A stretch of 64,000 nucleotides of DNA, from assembly GCA_033182465.1 (NCBI GenBank), contig CP137321.1, positions 2,232,001 to 2,296,000 on the forward strand, read 5' to 3'. This document shows positions 10,682-22,807 of this stretch, piece after piece. The stretch is from Sanghuangporus weigelae. Its lineage: Eukaryota; Basidiomycota; Agaricomycetes; Hymenochaetales; Hymenochaetaceae. Every line of letters begins with the position of its first letter. Positions within the stretch are counted from its first letter, which is position 1. The notes below the pieces were generated by a model. It was not told the origin of the DNA, ran no database searches, and was given only the letters and a program-made list of their open reading frames with translations. A program made the position numbers and the translations under genes.

Positions 10682-13606
10682 TCAAGATACCCTTGGCCTT
10701 CCTAATTTATAAGCATTCCGAACTGGCAAACCACGCTCCTTGATGGTGTATAGACGCGTCGACCTAGCAAGTCCAATGCGACTAGCGTCGCCTTTACGAC
10801 GGGAGTGAGATGCTGGACGTGTCGGGGGAGGAAGATCGACACCAACGAGCGTATGTCGGTAAGCTACGGGAGTTTCATAACCATCTTCGCGCATCGCACG
10901 TAACAAGGAGATGAGCCTCGAATCTTGTGGAAACCGGACGGAACCGCGCTGCATGAAATAGTCGAGTTGTCTACGTTCCAGCCGTCTCAGTCGCCGCGGT
11001 GATGCTCTCTTCCTCGTCGAACGGTATGCTCCAGGAACTCGTCCAAATAAATCCAGAGCAGCATTGTAGAACCTCTCATCGGCAACAGGTAAGTGAACGG
11101 TCCTTCGATCTGGTATAGCTCCACCTGCTTCGAGATACGAAATAAGCTGGGCGCGATAGGCTGTTTCACTCAATTCCCGTGAGCGAAGTATGTATGCACC
11201 CATGTCACGACTAATATCTAGTAAGTTGGCACTTTGTCTTGTCGAGCGACGTCGCAAAAATGCGAGGATTCCCCATCCAGCAAGGGCTCGATCAGATCTT
11301 CCTCGTGTGGCAGCTGCAGAAGGATCCTGGATTGAATGATAAGCTTTACGTGCCTCCGCAGCATAACACTTCATCATTAAGGTGTATACCGCGCAAGGAA
11401 GTATCCATGGCAGGACTTTGTACGTAGGATCCCAGCTACATCCCTCTGCAGTTTTGGCCAAGCGCCACGTTCGTTCTGCTAAACCGGTCTTTCCGGCTTT
11501 CGCAAGAGCGTTCAATGCCGCACTGAAGAATAAGGGTCCCAGACCGACAGCTCTCAATATAGCGCTACGACGGTTAAATGCTCTCTTCCGACGGCCCAGA
11601 CGGAGGGAATCTGGAGTTCCGGGAGGATAACTTGCATCTTTGAGTTCAGGTAGAAGGGTCAAGACGAGCTCAACCGCTGCTTCGGGTCGCCCAGAGACAG
11701 TCAGATAATTAATATAAGATGCAAGCGTATCGCCATCGGCCAGAAGAGGACGTGTCGTGGATGATAAGGACTCGAGGTCAAACTCTTCGAGAAAGATGCG
11801 CTGAACGGCAGGGGAGAGTCGCTCCATGATTTCCTCTGGAACGAACGGATTTGCCAGAGACTTCGATGGCACCGGCAGCAGCTCGGAAGTAGCGAGCTGT
11901 TGCGGCACCATCCGGTCGGTGGCGGCCAAGGATGACTCGCTTGCTTGAGCGACTGTACTTTCCTTCTGTAACTTCCTACCATCGTGAACTTGACGAGGCC
12001 GCTCGGGAGGCAAGTACATAATTGCATGCCCCGCATTCTCGGGCCTTTCGCGAAGCGTTTCTATGACCCTCCTGGTAATATCGTATCGCCTGAGGACTGT
12101 GCTCGCCTTCAAGGCAATATTGTACGTTGTGATATTCGGTGCCAAGTTACCGCCTACTCTCCTCATGTGTTTCACCACTTTTTCTGCCATCGCAGGTGAC
12201 TTTTTACGTCGAAATGAATAGTTCAGAAGACTGTTAAACGTTTCCACGTTAGCCCAATGGGTGCTCTTCCCCTTTGGCATCCCATAGAAACTGCCTGTGA
12301 CTTGATCAAACAGATCATCGAGAACCTCATCAAAGTATTCGCGTGCTCGTCTCCGTTCCCATTTTTCCTTCTTGCCTTTACGAAGTGTCCAGACTACCAC
12401 TGACGCCGATGGATCGAACAAAACGAGTGTCTTGACCAAACCATCAATATGATTGTGTCGCAATGTGCCCTCGTGTAACATCCCTGCGAGAATTGCAAGA
12501 GCTTGCACAGCTTCTTCATGGGACGGCCGAATGGCTTGTGGGTTGGGAAGTATGTCACCCGAGATGATGGGTATGATGTACGACAATGTAGTGGACAAAA
12601 ACTCTGGCTTCAAGGTAAAAGCTGAAGCAGGAGCATGTGATACATTTTTATCAGCCGATGGAGAAGGATAATCGTCTATCTTGTCCGCGAGGAGAAAACG
12701 CGTCTGCCATTGTTTGACGAGGAATGCCAAGAGGAAGGATACGATGAGGATTTCGCCTTGAAGTAAACACGCGTCAATCAGCTGCTGGAACATCTGTCTC
12801 GCGCGATGCTTTCGGTATTGTTTCGCTGCAAAAAATAGCTGCATTGCTACGCGGGTACAAGGCAGCTTCACTTTGCTTTCAGTGATTGCCGTCGGGCGAG
12901 CGAGGTAGTCCCCAAAGTAAGACTTCGCCTTTTGCACCTTGGAATGGAAATCCCGGTCCCGCAAGGCAAGAGCATCCGTTTGACAGAGGGCGGTTGAAAT
13001 AGCCTGCAGCGTACGGTTACTCAGACGCATCTCAGATTGATGCAGGACGATTCTCCTGGCAATGTCGCCGGCCTCCTTTGTCATGCCGCGGCGAATCAAT
13101 CCATGCAACAGAGAATGAGTAGCGAGACGCGGGGACACTGCCATGCCAAAATCAATTGGAACATTCTTGGGAAGCCGACTCCCAGGCTTCTGAGGTTTGC
13201 CGTAGTATGCGACCGACTTTAGAAGAGATTTGAGAATGAGGAATGCTTCACTACTACTTGGTCCTTGGCAAGCTACGCGGACGGCTTGCGCAGCGATTCG
13301 TGAGATCTTGGCGGGCGAGGGCGAATCATGGTTGATTGAACTATCTTTAGCTGCTTCCTCTCCTTGGGACAGATCTTCTGGAACTGTGAATAGTGAAGGA
13401 GGTACCGACGTATCGCGGATGGCGTTTGCAAGGAAAGCATCTGCTACAGACGAAAGGTCTCTTTTCTCAGAAGAGCTAAGTGCACCTGACGTCCATCTAG
13501 TCCAGGAGAAATTCTTGCTTTGTGTCAAAATCCGAATTTGTGTTGAGCATTTCCTCCATGGTTGTCTACGAAGGACATTCGCCGTCGATGTCCAGGCGCA
13601 TTGCAT
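10682..13606 (-). CDS. Mitochondrial pentatricopeptide-repeat (PPR) protein
   Basis: Single long exon, 974 aa. PPR proteins are helical-repeat RNA-binding proteins, in fungi almost all mitochondrial, acting on organellar mRNA stability or translation. Seen: a basic presequence-like N-terminus (MQCAWTSTANVLRRQPWRK), a PPR-type repeat around residues 460-540 with NVETFNSLLNYSFRRKKS and ITTYNIALKASTVLRRYD, and another helical pair near ALNALAKAGKTGLAERTW. The rest is helical and basic, ending RNAYKLGRPRVS. I cannot tell which mitochondrial transcript it serves; yeast Pet309/Cbp1-type factors are functional analogues only. Absence of introns in a gene of this length stands out in this window but is not rare for fungal PPR genes. 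Confidence 0.8.
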   Translation of the reverse strand: MQCAWTSTANVLRRQPWRKCSTQIRILTQSKNFSWTRWTSGALSSSEKRDLSSVADAFLANAIRDTSVPPSLFTVPEDLSQGEEAAKDSSINHDSPSPAKISRIAAQAVRVACQGPSSSEAFLILKSLLKSVAYYGKPQKPGSRLPKNVPIDFGMAVSPRLATHSLLHGLIRRGMTKEAGDIARRIVLHQSEMRLSNRTLQAISTALCQTDALALRDRDFHSKVQKAKSYFGDYLARPTAITESKVKLPCTRVAMQLFFAAKQYRKHRARQMFQQLIDACLLQGEILIVSFLLAFLVKQWQTRFLLADKIDDYPSPSADKNVSHAPASAFTLKPEFLSTTLSYIIPIISGDILPNPQAIRPSHEEAVQALAILAGMLHEGTLRHNHIDGLVKTLVLFDPSASVVVWTLRKGKKEKWERRRAREYFDEVLDDLFDQVTGSFYGMPKGKSTHWANVETFNSLLNYSFRRKKSPAMAEKVVKHMRRVGGNLAPNITTYNIALKASTVLRRYDITRRVIETLRERPENAGHAIMYLPPERPRQVHDGRKLQKESTVAQASESSLAATDRMVPQQLATSELLPVPSKSLANPFVPEEIMERLSPAVQRIFLEEFDLESLSSTTRPLLADGDTLASYINYLTVSGRPEAAVELVLTLLPELKDASYPPGTPDSLRLGRRKRAFNRRSAILRAVGLGPLFFSAALNALAKAGKTGLAERTWRLAKTAEGCSWDPTYKVLPWILPCAVYTLMMKCYAAEARKAYHSIQDPSAAATRGRSDRALAGWGILAFLRRRSTRQSANLLDISRDMGAYILRSRELSETAYRAQLISYLEAGGAIPDRRTVHLPVADERFYNAALDLFGRVPGAYRSTRKRASPRRLRRLERRQLDYFMQRGSVRFPQDSRLISLLRAMREDGYETPVAYRHTLVGVDLPPPTRPASHSRRKGDASRIGLARSTRLYTIKERGLPVRNAYKLGRPRVS

Positions 13607-14375
13607 GTGTCTCTCATATCACTGCGAACAAAAATCAACACAATAAAAGTTGCACAGATTGCGAATTACTTACTCGACCCGGCGCGTCGATTTGGCCCTT
13701 CGACGATGTGTACACGCAGAAGCGTGCGTGCTGTTGTGTGCTGCTGGTAAAAGTTTGAATTTACTCGTGCATTCTCGGAACACGGCCATAGAGCGTGGGA
13801 ACTGATTGCTGCCTAAGTCTTGATCTCTCTTGATTTTATCCCGACCAATTTTGCCTTCAACGCGTCGACCACGCCTTTGCTTTTCCCACTTCCTTCGCAT
13901 CCATCTCAGTTCATATTGCCGGAATCTGGTTGGTGAGTAACATACCGCCTTTCATGATTGGAATGATTGTTTCACATAGAATAAAGCGGAGGGAGACATT
14001 TCTCCAGCATGTCCTACGTCTAGCGGGTCATTTCGTTTTGAAAATGCTTGCAACAGATGCTGAACATGCGTTCTCTGCTATGCCATCAAATTTTCATAGT
14101 TACTCTGACCAATCACATTTTTTTTGCGCTATTGTTATCAAAAATAAGCCTAATCGATGCTGACTGACTATTTATTTTTTTCAGGTCCCGTTATTTTTTT
14201 CGTTCTTCGGATATGTTCCATATATTGTCTAATGTGGTCATTAATATTATGCGTCTACGTTACGCATAAGCAATCCCTGTAATTAGATCTATGTATGTGC
14301 TGTTAAATGGTGGTTGAAGTGAATAAAATACAGTGTCTTGACGATTTGAAGACGAGGAAATGGTGTATCATTATA
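13607..14375. other. Intergenic stretch, no gene seen
   Basis: Lies between the start of the PPR gene and the stop of the carrier gene, both on the minus strand. It is AT-rich with several T runs, and short reading frames have no recognisable domain. It should hold the PPR promoter and the 3' untranslated region of the carrier gene. Confidence 0.6.
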
Positions 14376-15656
14376 TCATGGTAACTCAGCGTCCAACTCA
14401 CGATCCTGGCTTACTCTGGTTTCCTCTCGCCTTCTTGCACTGGTCTTCAGCATCCATGCCAGATTTTCATAGACCACAAACGTTACGCAAGTCCCTGGCA
14501 ATACTCTCACAAGGTTTGTACCCAGTCCTCTGTAGAACCCTGTGATACCTTCCTCTCTCCAAGTCCTTGCAATGCACGTGGAGATGTTGGGATACAAGTG
14601 GGCAATTGCGTTGTTCTGGATGCGGGAGCGCACGACTTGATAAGGATATGTAGCCGCCAAAGCGAACAGCTTTGATGCTCCAGATATAACTGTGTATGTG
14701 GTATTCGACTACCAGAAACAGAGAGTCAAAATGGCGCTGGAACTTACATCAAGAAACGTACCAGTCTCTCTGCCTCTACGGTCCATTCCCTCCCCTGCTT
14801 TGCGAATTTCCGTTTCTTTTGTTCGGCGCATAACCACTTTAGCTGTTCATAACCCATAAATTGAAGTGCTCCATTGCTGACTCCGAAGAGAGCAAGACTT
14901 GTTCCCTTGTATAAGCCTCGCATGCCTTCCAATCGATAGATAGACGACAATCCATCTTGCAGTAGATTCAGCATCGTGTATGACATCAATCCACATAACT
15001 CACGCCATAGACTCCGATATGCATGCGGACTATCAGCCCGGGTTGTGAACATTCGAACCTTGACCACCCAGATGGGGTTTGTCATAACCGCTGTCACCGC
15101 GCCTGGTGTACTATCATTAGCGCAAAGCTTCCCTCAGCTCAGAATACAAAGGTCTACGAACTTGCTTCGGCCGCGTATAGTAAAGTAGTAGCAGATGAGA
15201 ATTTGTAACTTGGATCGCCTGTCGGGGACATTCGCTTCTTGAGCATATTATAGCTTTTAGTAGATAGAGGTCAGGAAATAGGAAGAAGTTAATAAGCGGT
15301 GTTGATAGATGCCCACAATAAGAAATATAATCCCCAACTACTTGCATTTCCAGCAATGTTTGCTCCTACGCCCCTGTACAGTCCACGAATCCCCTGAGCA
15401 GTATAGATATCTCGCAGTGCATAGTAAATTGCTTTCCCAACACCACCCTGTGGTTTTGCAGAGGACGTCTGAAATTTGACTTTTAAGAGATCGAGAGGAT
15501 GCATGCAAAGGACGGCGACGGTCCCTGCACCGATTCCGGCTACCGCATGATCCTAAAAAAAAAAGTCAGAAGACCGAAGAGAAGACAATCACATCTACCA
15601 ACAAGAGCTGCTGTCGGAAAGAAGCTGGGAGCAGGCTTTGGCCGTGCCTCCGACAT
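14376..15656 (-). CDS. FLX1: Mitochondrial carrier, FAD/folate transporter type (Flx1/SLC25A32)
   Basis: Model: complement(join(14376..14708,14762..14955,15004..15102,15162..15253,15317..15552,15603..15656)), 335 aa. Inner-membrane carrier of the SLC25 family; the Flx1 branch moves FAD or folate. Seen: three mitochondrial-carrier repeats with signatures MHPLDLLKVKFQ, TNPIWVVKVRMF and ATYPYQVVRSRI; the second has the W (PIWVVK) and the third the PYQVVRSR pattern typical of Flx1/SLC25A32. Each half-repeat carries GLYRG, GLYKG or GFYRG. Least certain is the join of exon 1 (MSEARPKPAPSFFPTAAL) to DHAVAGIGAGT: the only donor that keeps frame is GTTGGT, a weak site, while a better GTAGAT three bases on breaks the frame. 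Divergent from the prolyl oligopeptidase gene at 16426. Confidence 0.87.
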
Positions 15657-16425
15657 CCCTGCCTCTCTTGATCGCGGACGATGCGCGTCGCGTCATTGCC
15701 AATGCCAATCGAATCAAAAATTGAAAAAAGGTTTTGTGTGAGTCACGAGATGCCTATTCCTGGCATGTGACCATGGTAAACTAGCGCTTAATTTAGATTA
15801 CTGCCGCGCCGGTCTTCCGCTCCGCTGATGATTTCTCTGGTCGCGCGCGAGAGTCATGTCATCATTTATACCGACTGCACTGCACAATTCAATGGCTTCA
15901 CGGAAGTGAAGATCAACAGCTGATGCGTTGCCTAAAAGGTCGGACTGCGGTGAGCCATCTCTGTTTTCATGAATAATTTAAACAACGTATGGCGTCGTGT
16001 GCTCTTTTGCTCTGACTCGCACTCCAATCAGATAGAAGCTTCGGATAGATGATAGATCATTCGCGGCTCAGCTAGTGTATTTTCTTCCCGAAAAAAGTAG
16101 CAAGGCACTCGAATTGGCTAAGGGCAAGCTATCGAGGGACTCGTTGGGCAGTGTCGAGATCAACACCTAGACCAAAATACGGCGGTCTCGGTCTACCGAA
16201 AGAAATACTGCCGGCGTGAGGGAGTCGCACTCTCCTAAACGTACACAATGCAACGTTCTCGATTCGATCGCGCGTTCCCTTACATATTTCGCATCCATCA
16301 TTTGTGGGGTCAGTGAGTGCTCCTGACCCCTTTATAAACTTCACAAACTCCAGTTCTCTTCCTTCAGTTCCTCTCACCTAAAACTTGCTTCTGCCCGCTC
16401 TGCCTGGAGTCCTCCTGTTTCAGCT
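15657..16425. other. Shared divergent promoter region
   Basis: 770 bp between the start codons of the carrier (minus) and prolyl oligopeptidase (plus). No coding potential recognised; short frames here lack start context and domains. It presumably contains both promoters. Confidence 0.55.
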
Positions 16426-19400
16426 ATGTCAACGCTCATAACGCCCTGGGCTCCAGGCAAGTACGCTGAAAGCCGTCGCTCTGACCATGTCGATGTAATA
16501 CAATGATTATTTTCCCACCGTTTTCCCGTTGGATCCTCTAATTAACCTCCGTTTCTTACTTTAGATTTACAAGAGCGAAAAATATGGAGAAGTCCGTGTC
16601 CCGGACCCTTATAACTGGCTAGAGGAGCACAGCAAGGAAACGGACGCGTGGACTACAACGCAGGCAGAATTTACGAGGAAATTCCTCGATCAGAACCCTC
16701 GTCGCGAAGATTTGGAACGGCAGCTCCGTGTTAACTTCGACTATGAGAAGGTCCGTCTTGGCTCCTGCAGAGTCCTGCTTAGTGCGCTTGGAAGGCTTAC
16801 TGATCCTTCTGCGTTTAGTTCTCACGGCCCGTAAAGAAGAAAGACGGACATTGGTACTGGTCATACAACAGCGGTTTACAGGCTCAATCCGGTTTGTCGT
16901 TTCCTTTCCTTCCAATACATTCTCAATAACCATCGATCTTACCATGTGCTCTGCTGCAAAAATAATGCTGCTGCTGTGACTTGTCTGCATGCACGATCCA
17001 GTCTTTTATCGGTCCAAAGACGTCATTCTCCCACTTGTCTCTAGCCAATCCGGACCTGAACAGGAAGCAGAAGTCTTCTTCGATGTAAGCAATTTGGCAG
17101 CTTAAGAGTACAGAGTTCTGACTCATAAATTATAAATTAAAAGCAAAACCTGATTCGAGACGACGGCACAGGGGCATTAGCTACGACATCGTTTTCCGAG
17201 TGCGGGCAGTACTTTGCATACGGAGTATCTTTGTCCGTAAGTTTAGAGGTTTCGATGATTTATAACCTTGACGGTATAACAACCCATCTTGACAGGGGAG
17301 CGATTTCTGCACAATATACGTTCGGCGCACAAATTCGCCTTTCGTCGATAAGAAACAGCGAGAGTTATCGTCCGATCCGGGCCGTTTCAGTGATGAAATT
17401 CGATTCGTGAAGTTTTCATCTATTGTATGGACGAAAGACTCCAAAGGCTTCTTCTATCAGGTTCGATCCTGCTTGTTTCACATGATATGGAAGTCACAAT
17501 GTACTGACATTGACTAGCGTATGCCAGACCGCTTTTCCCATGGAGAAGCTGGGGAAGACAAGGCTGGAACGGAAACCGATAAAGATGAGAACGCCATGCT
17601 GATGTTCCACCGGATTGGGACGCCGCAATGTTTGTCTGCTTTGACTTCGGATACTAAAAATAAATCTCTGACAGAGACTGCAGCCGAAGACATACTGGTA
17701 ATGAAGGACGCGGAGCACCCAGAATGGATGTGGGGACCGCAAGTCTCACTAGATGGGAAGTACCTTGCCCTTTATATTTCCAAGGACACCTCAAGGGTTT
17801 GTATTCATCGCATCGATAACGATGCGATCTAATGATGTGCCTTTAGAAACATCTTCTCTGGATTACGGACTTGACGAGAAATGAGATCGGCCAAAACATG
17901 AATTGGATCAAGGTGATCGATGAGTTCGATGCTTCGTATAATATGTAAGTTCCGCCTGAATGTACCGCGCGTGACGTTTATCTGGACTTTCGTTTTTCAG
18001 AATAGGCAACGACGACACGAAGTTCTACCTCATGACCAACAAAGACGCTGCCAAGTACAAGGTCATCTCACTCGACATTTCTGACCCGCAACTCACGCGA
18101 AAGGAAGTCGTTCCCGAAGACAAGGATGCCAAGCTTCAAAGTGCGGACATTGTGAACGAGAACAGCCTCGTTCTCATTTACAAGCGGAACGTAAGTTTCT
18201 TTATAGTAATTCGATCTTGTCGATACTGAGCTCCGATGACGAAATTGACCACTCCTGTGCGATACAGGTGAAAGATGAATTATACCTCCGTGATCTTAAC
18301 GGAAAGCGAATAAAGCGACTCGCTTCCGACTTCGTCGGCAAAATTGAGATATCAGCGCGGCGCGACCAGGCTTGGTTTTTCGCAACGCTTAGCGGGTTCA
18401 CGACGCCGTGCACGGTTGCTCGATATGATTTTGAGGAAGCGAAAGACGAAAAGAGGTGGAGCATCTATCGGACGACTAAGCTTCGAGGTCTAGATCCAGA
18501 CGAGTTCTCGGCCGAGCAAGTATGGTATAACAGCACGGATGGATCGAAAATTCCGATGTTTGTCGTGAGACACAAAGAGACACCAAAGGATGGATCGGCT
18601 CCGGCAATACAATACGGTACGTCCTGTTCGGACCCTCTTTCGTAACTTTCCTTAACTGTTGGTCTGGGCAGGTTACGGAGGCTTCACGATTTCCATCGAC
18701 CCCTTCTTCAGCGTTGTATTCTTGACGTTCTTGAAGCACTTCCATGCTGTTCTCGCTGTGCCCAATATCCGAGGGGGAGGAGAATTCGGCGAAGAATGGC
18801 ACTTGGCGGGAACGAGGGAACGCAAGGTGCGATCGGGGATTGTTGCAAGCTAAGAATACAAGCACTGATACGTCAAGGCAACAGATGAACGTGTTCAACG
18901 ACTTTATCTCTGCTACGTATGTGCTCGATCCCTTTCCCATTTGGCAATCGGCGCCAACTTAAGTTTAAAATTTTCAAGACAATACCTTAAAGCCAATCAA
19001 ATAGCTCATCCGAATAAGATCACTATAAATGGAGGGTCAAATGGGGGTACGCAACTTTCCTCTGTCATCAGAAACGCTTATTCACTTGCCTTACTTAGGT
19101 TTACTGGTTGCTGCCTGCATAAACATTGCGCCGGAAGGGATGTTCGGCGCTGCAATAGCGGAAGTTGGTGTGCTCGATATGTTAAAGGTATTTCGTCCAA
19201 TGAGGCGCTTTGTTGTTCTTCGGGGCTCATTTCCTGCTCCATAGTTCAACAAGTTTACCATCGGCAGAGCCTGGGTCTCGGACTATGGTAACCCAGATGA
19301 TCCGCATGACTTTGACTTCATTTACCCCTACTCCCCTCTTCACAATGTTCCGAAGAACACGGTGCTACCCCCAACTATTCTTCTAACTGCTGATCGTAAA

Positions 19401-19727
19401 TATGCTCTTTGCATCTATCAAGGCTTTTTTCTGACGATCCAATGTACACTCATTCCAGATGATGATCGTGTCGTACCTTTGCATTCATTCAAGCACGCCG
19501 CCACACTCCAGCAAACCCTGCCAAACAACCCATACCCACTTCTCATTCGCATTGAGAAGCAGGCCGGCCATGGAGCTGGTAAGAGTACGGAGCAGAGGTA
19601 AGCAATATCAGCTCATTACGAAGCCCTCATCTCAAACAGATTCTTCAATCAATTCTACAGGATCAAGGAGTCCGCGGACAAACTTGGCTTCGTGTCTCAA
19701 ACACTTGGACTAGAGTGGAATGACTGA
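16426..19727 (+). CDS. Prolyl oligopeptidase (S9A)
   Basis: Model: join(16426..16494,16565..16750,16819..16891,17002..17084,17144..17236,17296..17460,17518..17629,17684..17796,17847..17944,18001..18190,18268..18616,18672..18826,18885..18916,18979..19046,19099..19187,19245..19395,19459..19597,19661..19727), 743 aa, 18 exons. Serine peptidase that cuts after proline in peptides under about 30 residues. Seen: propeller-side entry motif VRVPDPYNWLEEH; catalytic Ser in NGGSNGG (about residue 593), Asp in ADHDDRVVP (about 677) and His in KQAGHGAGK (about 713). The conserved NIRGGGEFGEEWH is present. The 54 bp intron at 17630-17683 is a multiple of three and could be mistaken for coding; removing it restores PQ-SEDILVM. 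Agaricomycetes have a housekeeping form and, rarely, a peptide-macrocyclising form (POPB). No precursor-peptide gene was seen nearby, so housekeeping is the simpler reading. Confidence 0.95.
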
Positions 19728-20604
19728 TAAATACCACTTCTTCCTGACCTTTCTCTCAGTTTTAAACTGCATCATATTTAGGACAGGACATTTACTATTT
19801 CTGACCGGATGTATCATATTATTCTGAAGGACTTCATTTTCTTGGATGATTCCATACCTTCGAGTGTCACGGAACCGCATGCACGAAAACATACATGCAA
19901 CCGGAGACTGACACTCAGGTATTAAGTGCACTGTCTGTCTTTTCTCCTCGTGTCTAAAATCAACGTGGAATATCCGACCTTTCTACTGATCCTGGAGTCC
20001 AGCGCCTGAATGCGAGAAACAAGGCAAGGAGCATCTTGACCTGAACGTCTGAGCGAGGATGAAATTAGGAGTCGTATCATCTGATTTATACATTGTCTGA
20101 GGATTTCTACCCTAACATGAGGGCGTTCGATGTCGACCGCTCACTCTCAGATCTTGAAAATCACCAATGATGACTACTTATAGCTGCAAGCACTAGCCTG
20201 GGGCTATCAAGTGTCCGGAGCTGCAAGAGTATTATTTACTTAGTCAAAGACGTCACTTCTTCGAAGCAATAATGGCATTTTGAGAACTCGTTCTCGGCTG
20301 ATAGAAAGGGAAGAACACTACCACAGTAACGGCCTACAGGGGAGAACGCAAAGTCTATAGGAAGTATCAATTTTTGCATTCGAGCGAGCCTCTGCTGCGA
20401 AGCAAGAAGGATAAAACCACAGAAAGTTCATTGACACAACCGAGAAGTAACAGAGTCTAAGGAGAGTACGCACAGGTCGAGGAGTGTAAAAAGTACATGC
20501 ATTCGGTCATTATACAACCTTATTTTTTCTAAGATTTACAACACGGGTCTGCAGAGGTGAAATGACTTGGATCTGACGATGTACGGGAGCATCATCGTGC
20601 AAAG
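19728..20604. other. Intergenic stretch between convergent genes
   Basis: About 880 bp between the stop of the prolyl oligopeptidase gene and the stop of arrestin-like gene 1. I saw no reading frame with a recognisable domain and no structured RNA; it should hold the two 3' untranslated regions. Confidence 0.55.
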
Positions 20605-22228
20605 TTAAGGACTTTCGACATCGGAAGTGGTGACGGCAACACCGACGCGAAGCAGAGGACCGCCGGCGACCCGAGAGAACCCCAGCACATCGAAAGGAAA
20701 CACGAGAACGTCGTACTTTGATCCCAAGGCAGTGAGCAGAGGAATAAAAACTTACACAATATATACGAAGCCTCACCTTCATTTCGAGTCTTCCAAATGT
20801 GAATGACGGTGTCGCCGATGGCGGTATTTCAATCTTTCCTTGTAGAACTCTTCTAAATCCCGATGATGATTGCATAGGTTCGCGTTCAGATGTCCATGTC
20901 GCCTTGTTTACAATTGTTTCCTGCCCGTCTAATACAAGTTCTCCGCCTAAGTTCGAAGAAAGTACGAGTCGTCGTCTTAGGTGGACCTGTGGAGAAGAGG
21001 GGCTTGCTACCACATCCAGTGCATGGAGATCGCGACACGAGATGACAAACGTGCACGGTATACATGAGCCACGAGCATAGGATAACTAGAGACTTTCTGA
21101 GCCAATTGAGAAAGCTCACGTAAGAAAGAGACGCACCGGAGAGGCAAGAGCAAACTTATCGATTCGAGAGTTAGATCTAAGCTCGGAACAAATAGTCGTT
21201 AATAGAGAAGACTCACTATGCAACTCAATGAAGTCTGATTCTTATTCATTGAGCCATTTACCTGGAACTCAGGGAAGACTTTCCATCCGGATGGGTCATT
21301 TAAGAGGGATGTTGTGGAAGTGCTGCTTGGATAACCTGGTCGTCCAGGAAGAGATTCCGCACAGGGCTGTGTCGAAATCACATATAATATGGGAATTGTC
21401 AAGCTAAAATTAAGATTAGCTTTACTATCTAAATGGCCATGGGAAACAGTAAAGCGCACCTGTTCCCAATCCGAAGGCCGGGCCGCTTTATTCGCACGAT
21501 GATCTCGTATCCAATCCGTGCCCGACCATGACCACCCCGTAATGATGGGGGTAGCCTCTCCCGATTTCGAGCGTCATGGACCAATCGTTTTTCGCCCTTG
21601 CCAGTCAATTTGACAGCCTTTGGAAATTCAAACTTGAATGACCAAGAGTATTTTCCGTGCAGTTTACCCGAATGATCTGCGCCGTGGGGCAGAAGTATGC
21701 CTGTTGATCGAGGATCCCCCATCGTACTATCCCATATTGTCTCAGACACCTGCAAGAAAGGCTTTGCTTCGTATCCCGGAATTGAATAGTACCCTTCCAC
21801 CTAAATGGAACGTTTGAGATAGCATCCAACGTGATTCAATGATAAAGCAAAGCACGAACCGAAACTGTGATCGCCTTCACTTTATCTGGAGTCCTCAGGT
21901 TAAGCTGTACTTGACCGGATATGTATTGTCCTTCCACAAACGCCGGTGTCTTAGTCGAAGATGTTGCCCAGCTGTGCAAGTTTACACTCAAAAGCGGAAC
22001 ACCATCCGCACCCGGGGGCAAAGAGAATGTATGAACTGTTCGAGGAATAGAACCTCGTTTCGATGGCTGACCACGATTAGACTGCGCGGCGTAATCGTGA
22101 AGCTCATCGGAGGGGGAAACGGGTTCCTGGTACCAGGCCACATCTTGGCCGATAAGGGCCTCTTGATCACTGAATGAGAATGAACAATCCGTAGGGTTCT
22201 CCGAGAGACGAGACTTCATTGATGGCAT
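20605..22228 (-). CDS. Arrestin-like protein 1
   Basis: Model: complement(join(20605..20715,20777..21085,21137..21154,21217..21403,21460..21800,21860..22228)), 444 aa. Arrestin-fold proteins act as adaptors for receptor or transporter trafficking and ubiquitin ligase recruitment. Seen: N-domain strands GQYISGQVQLNLRTPDKVKA and KYSWSFKFEFPKAV; C-domain block LSYARGSCIPCTFVIS followed by HLRRRLVLSSNLGGE. Exon 4 in transcript order is only 18 nt (FALASP); skipping it would lose six residues at the start of the C-domain. The last intron has two usable donors (GTGAGG or GTAAGT), both in frame; the first gives better similarity to the paralog at 44773-46423. No PPxY motif was seen. Which membrane protein it serves cannot be read from sequence. 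Confidence 0.82.
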
Positions 22229-22807
22229 CGAGCAGGATGATCTGAGGCACTAAAAGAAAAAGAAACAACGCAGTCCCCCTCACGGCGTTGAGGTGTGGAA
22301 ACAGTGGGGAGAGCAGACTACTGTCCAGAGCCATATCTGTGTCCATATATACCGTTGCGCTTACCCTTATGCATTCACTTGGGCTCGATATAGTCTGTGA
22401 ACCAGATCTGAGGAAGCTCACGGGAGAAGAGCGGCTGAGCGGACGATGTCAAGATCAAGAATGCGGAAGATTGTCATCCGCATTCAGGAATGGTTAACGG
22501 CTTTGACATAGGATATCCCGCGCAGCACTTCATTAAGACATAGTAGTGTTCGGAGAAGCGTCTACTGGATTGCAGCGGTCAGATGAAAATGATATTCAGA
22601 GGATCGGCCTAATGAAAGTCGTGGAAAACCAGCGATACTGGATCTGAAAAGAAGAGATGATGCTGCGTCTTCCGATAGCTTGGAAGAAAAGAGACGTCTT
22701 GATGCACCGTAACTATTAACTCCTTATCGTTGTTTATATTCCCAACCGAAGCCCGCTGAGAAGATACAAAGTAAAGAAATTGGTGGGACTTTTGTCTATC
22801 TGTTACG
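22229..22807. other. Upstream region of arrestin-like gene 1
   Basis: Noncoding as far as I can see. A TATATA run on the minus strand about 115 bp before the arrestin start codon is a possible core promoter element. The left end of the foldback element follows directly. Confidence 0.5.

Noticed and set aside
10682-13606. Many antisense frames of 60-140 codons within the PPR gene and similar ones opposite the other large genes.
   Set aside because: They are shadows of strongly coding strands, share no domain and lack introns or start context.
16426-19727. Prolyl oligopeptidase as part of a cyclic-peptide (amatoxin-like or borosin-like) cluster.
   Set aside because: No short precursor with a leader and Pro-flanked core, no methyltransferase, and no P450 were seen within the window; every basidiomycete has a housekeeping copy.
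21172-21216. A 40 bp alternative intron in arrestin-like gene 1 ending at GCTTAG.
   Set aside because: It puts a stop codon directly after the junction; the longer intron ending before the 18-nt exon keeps frame and matches the paralog.
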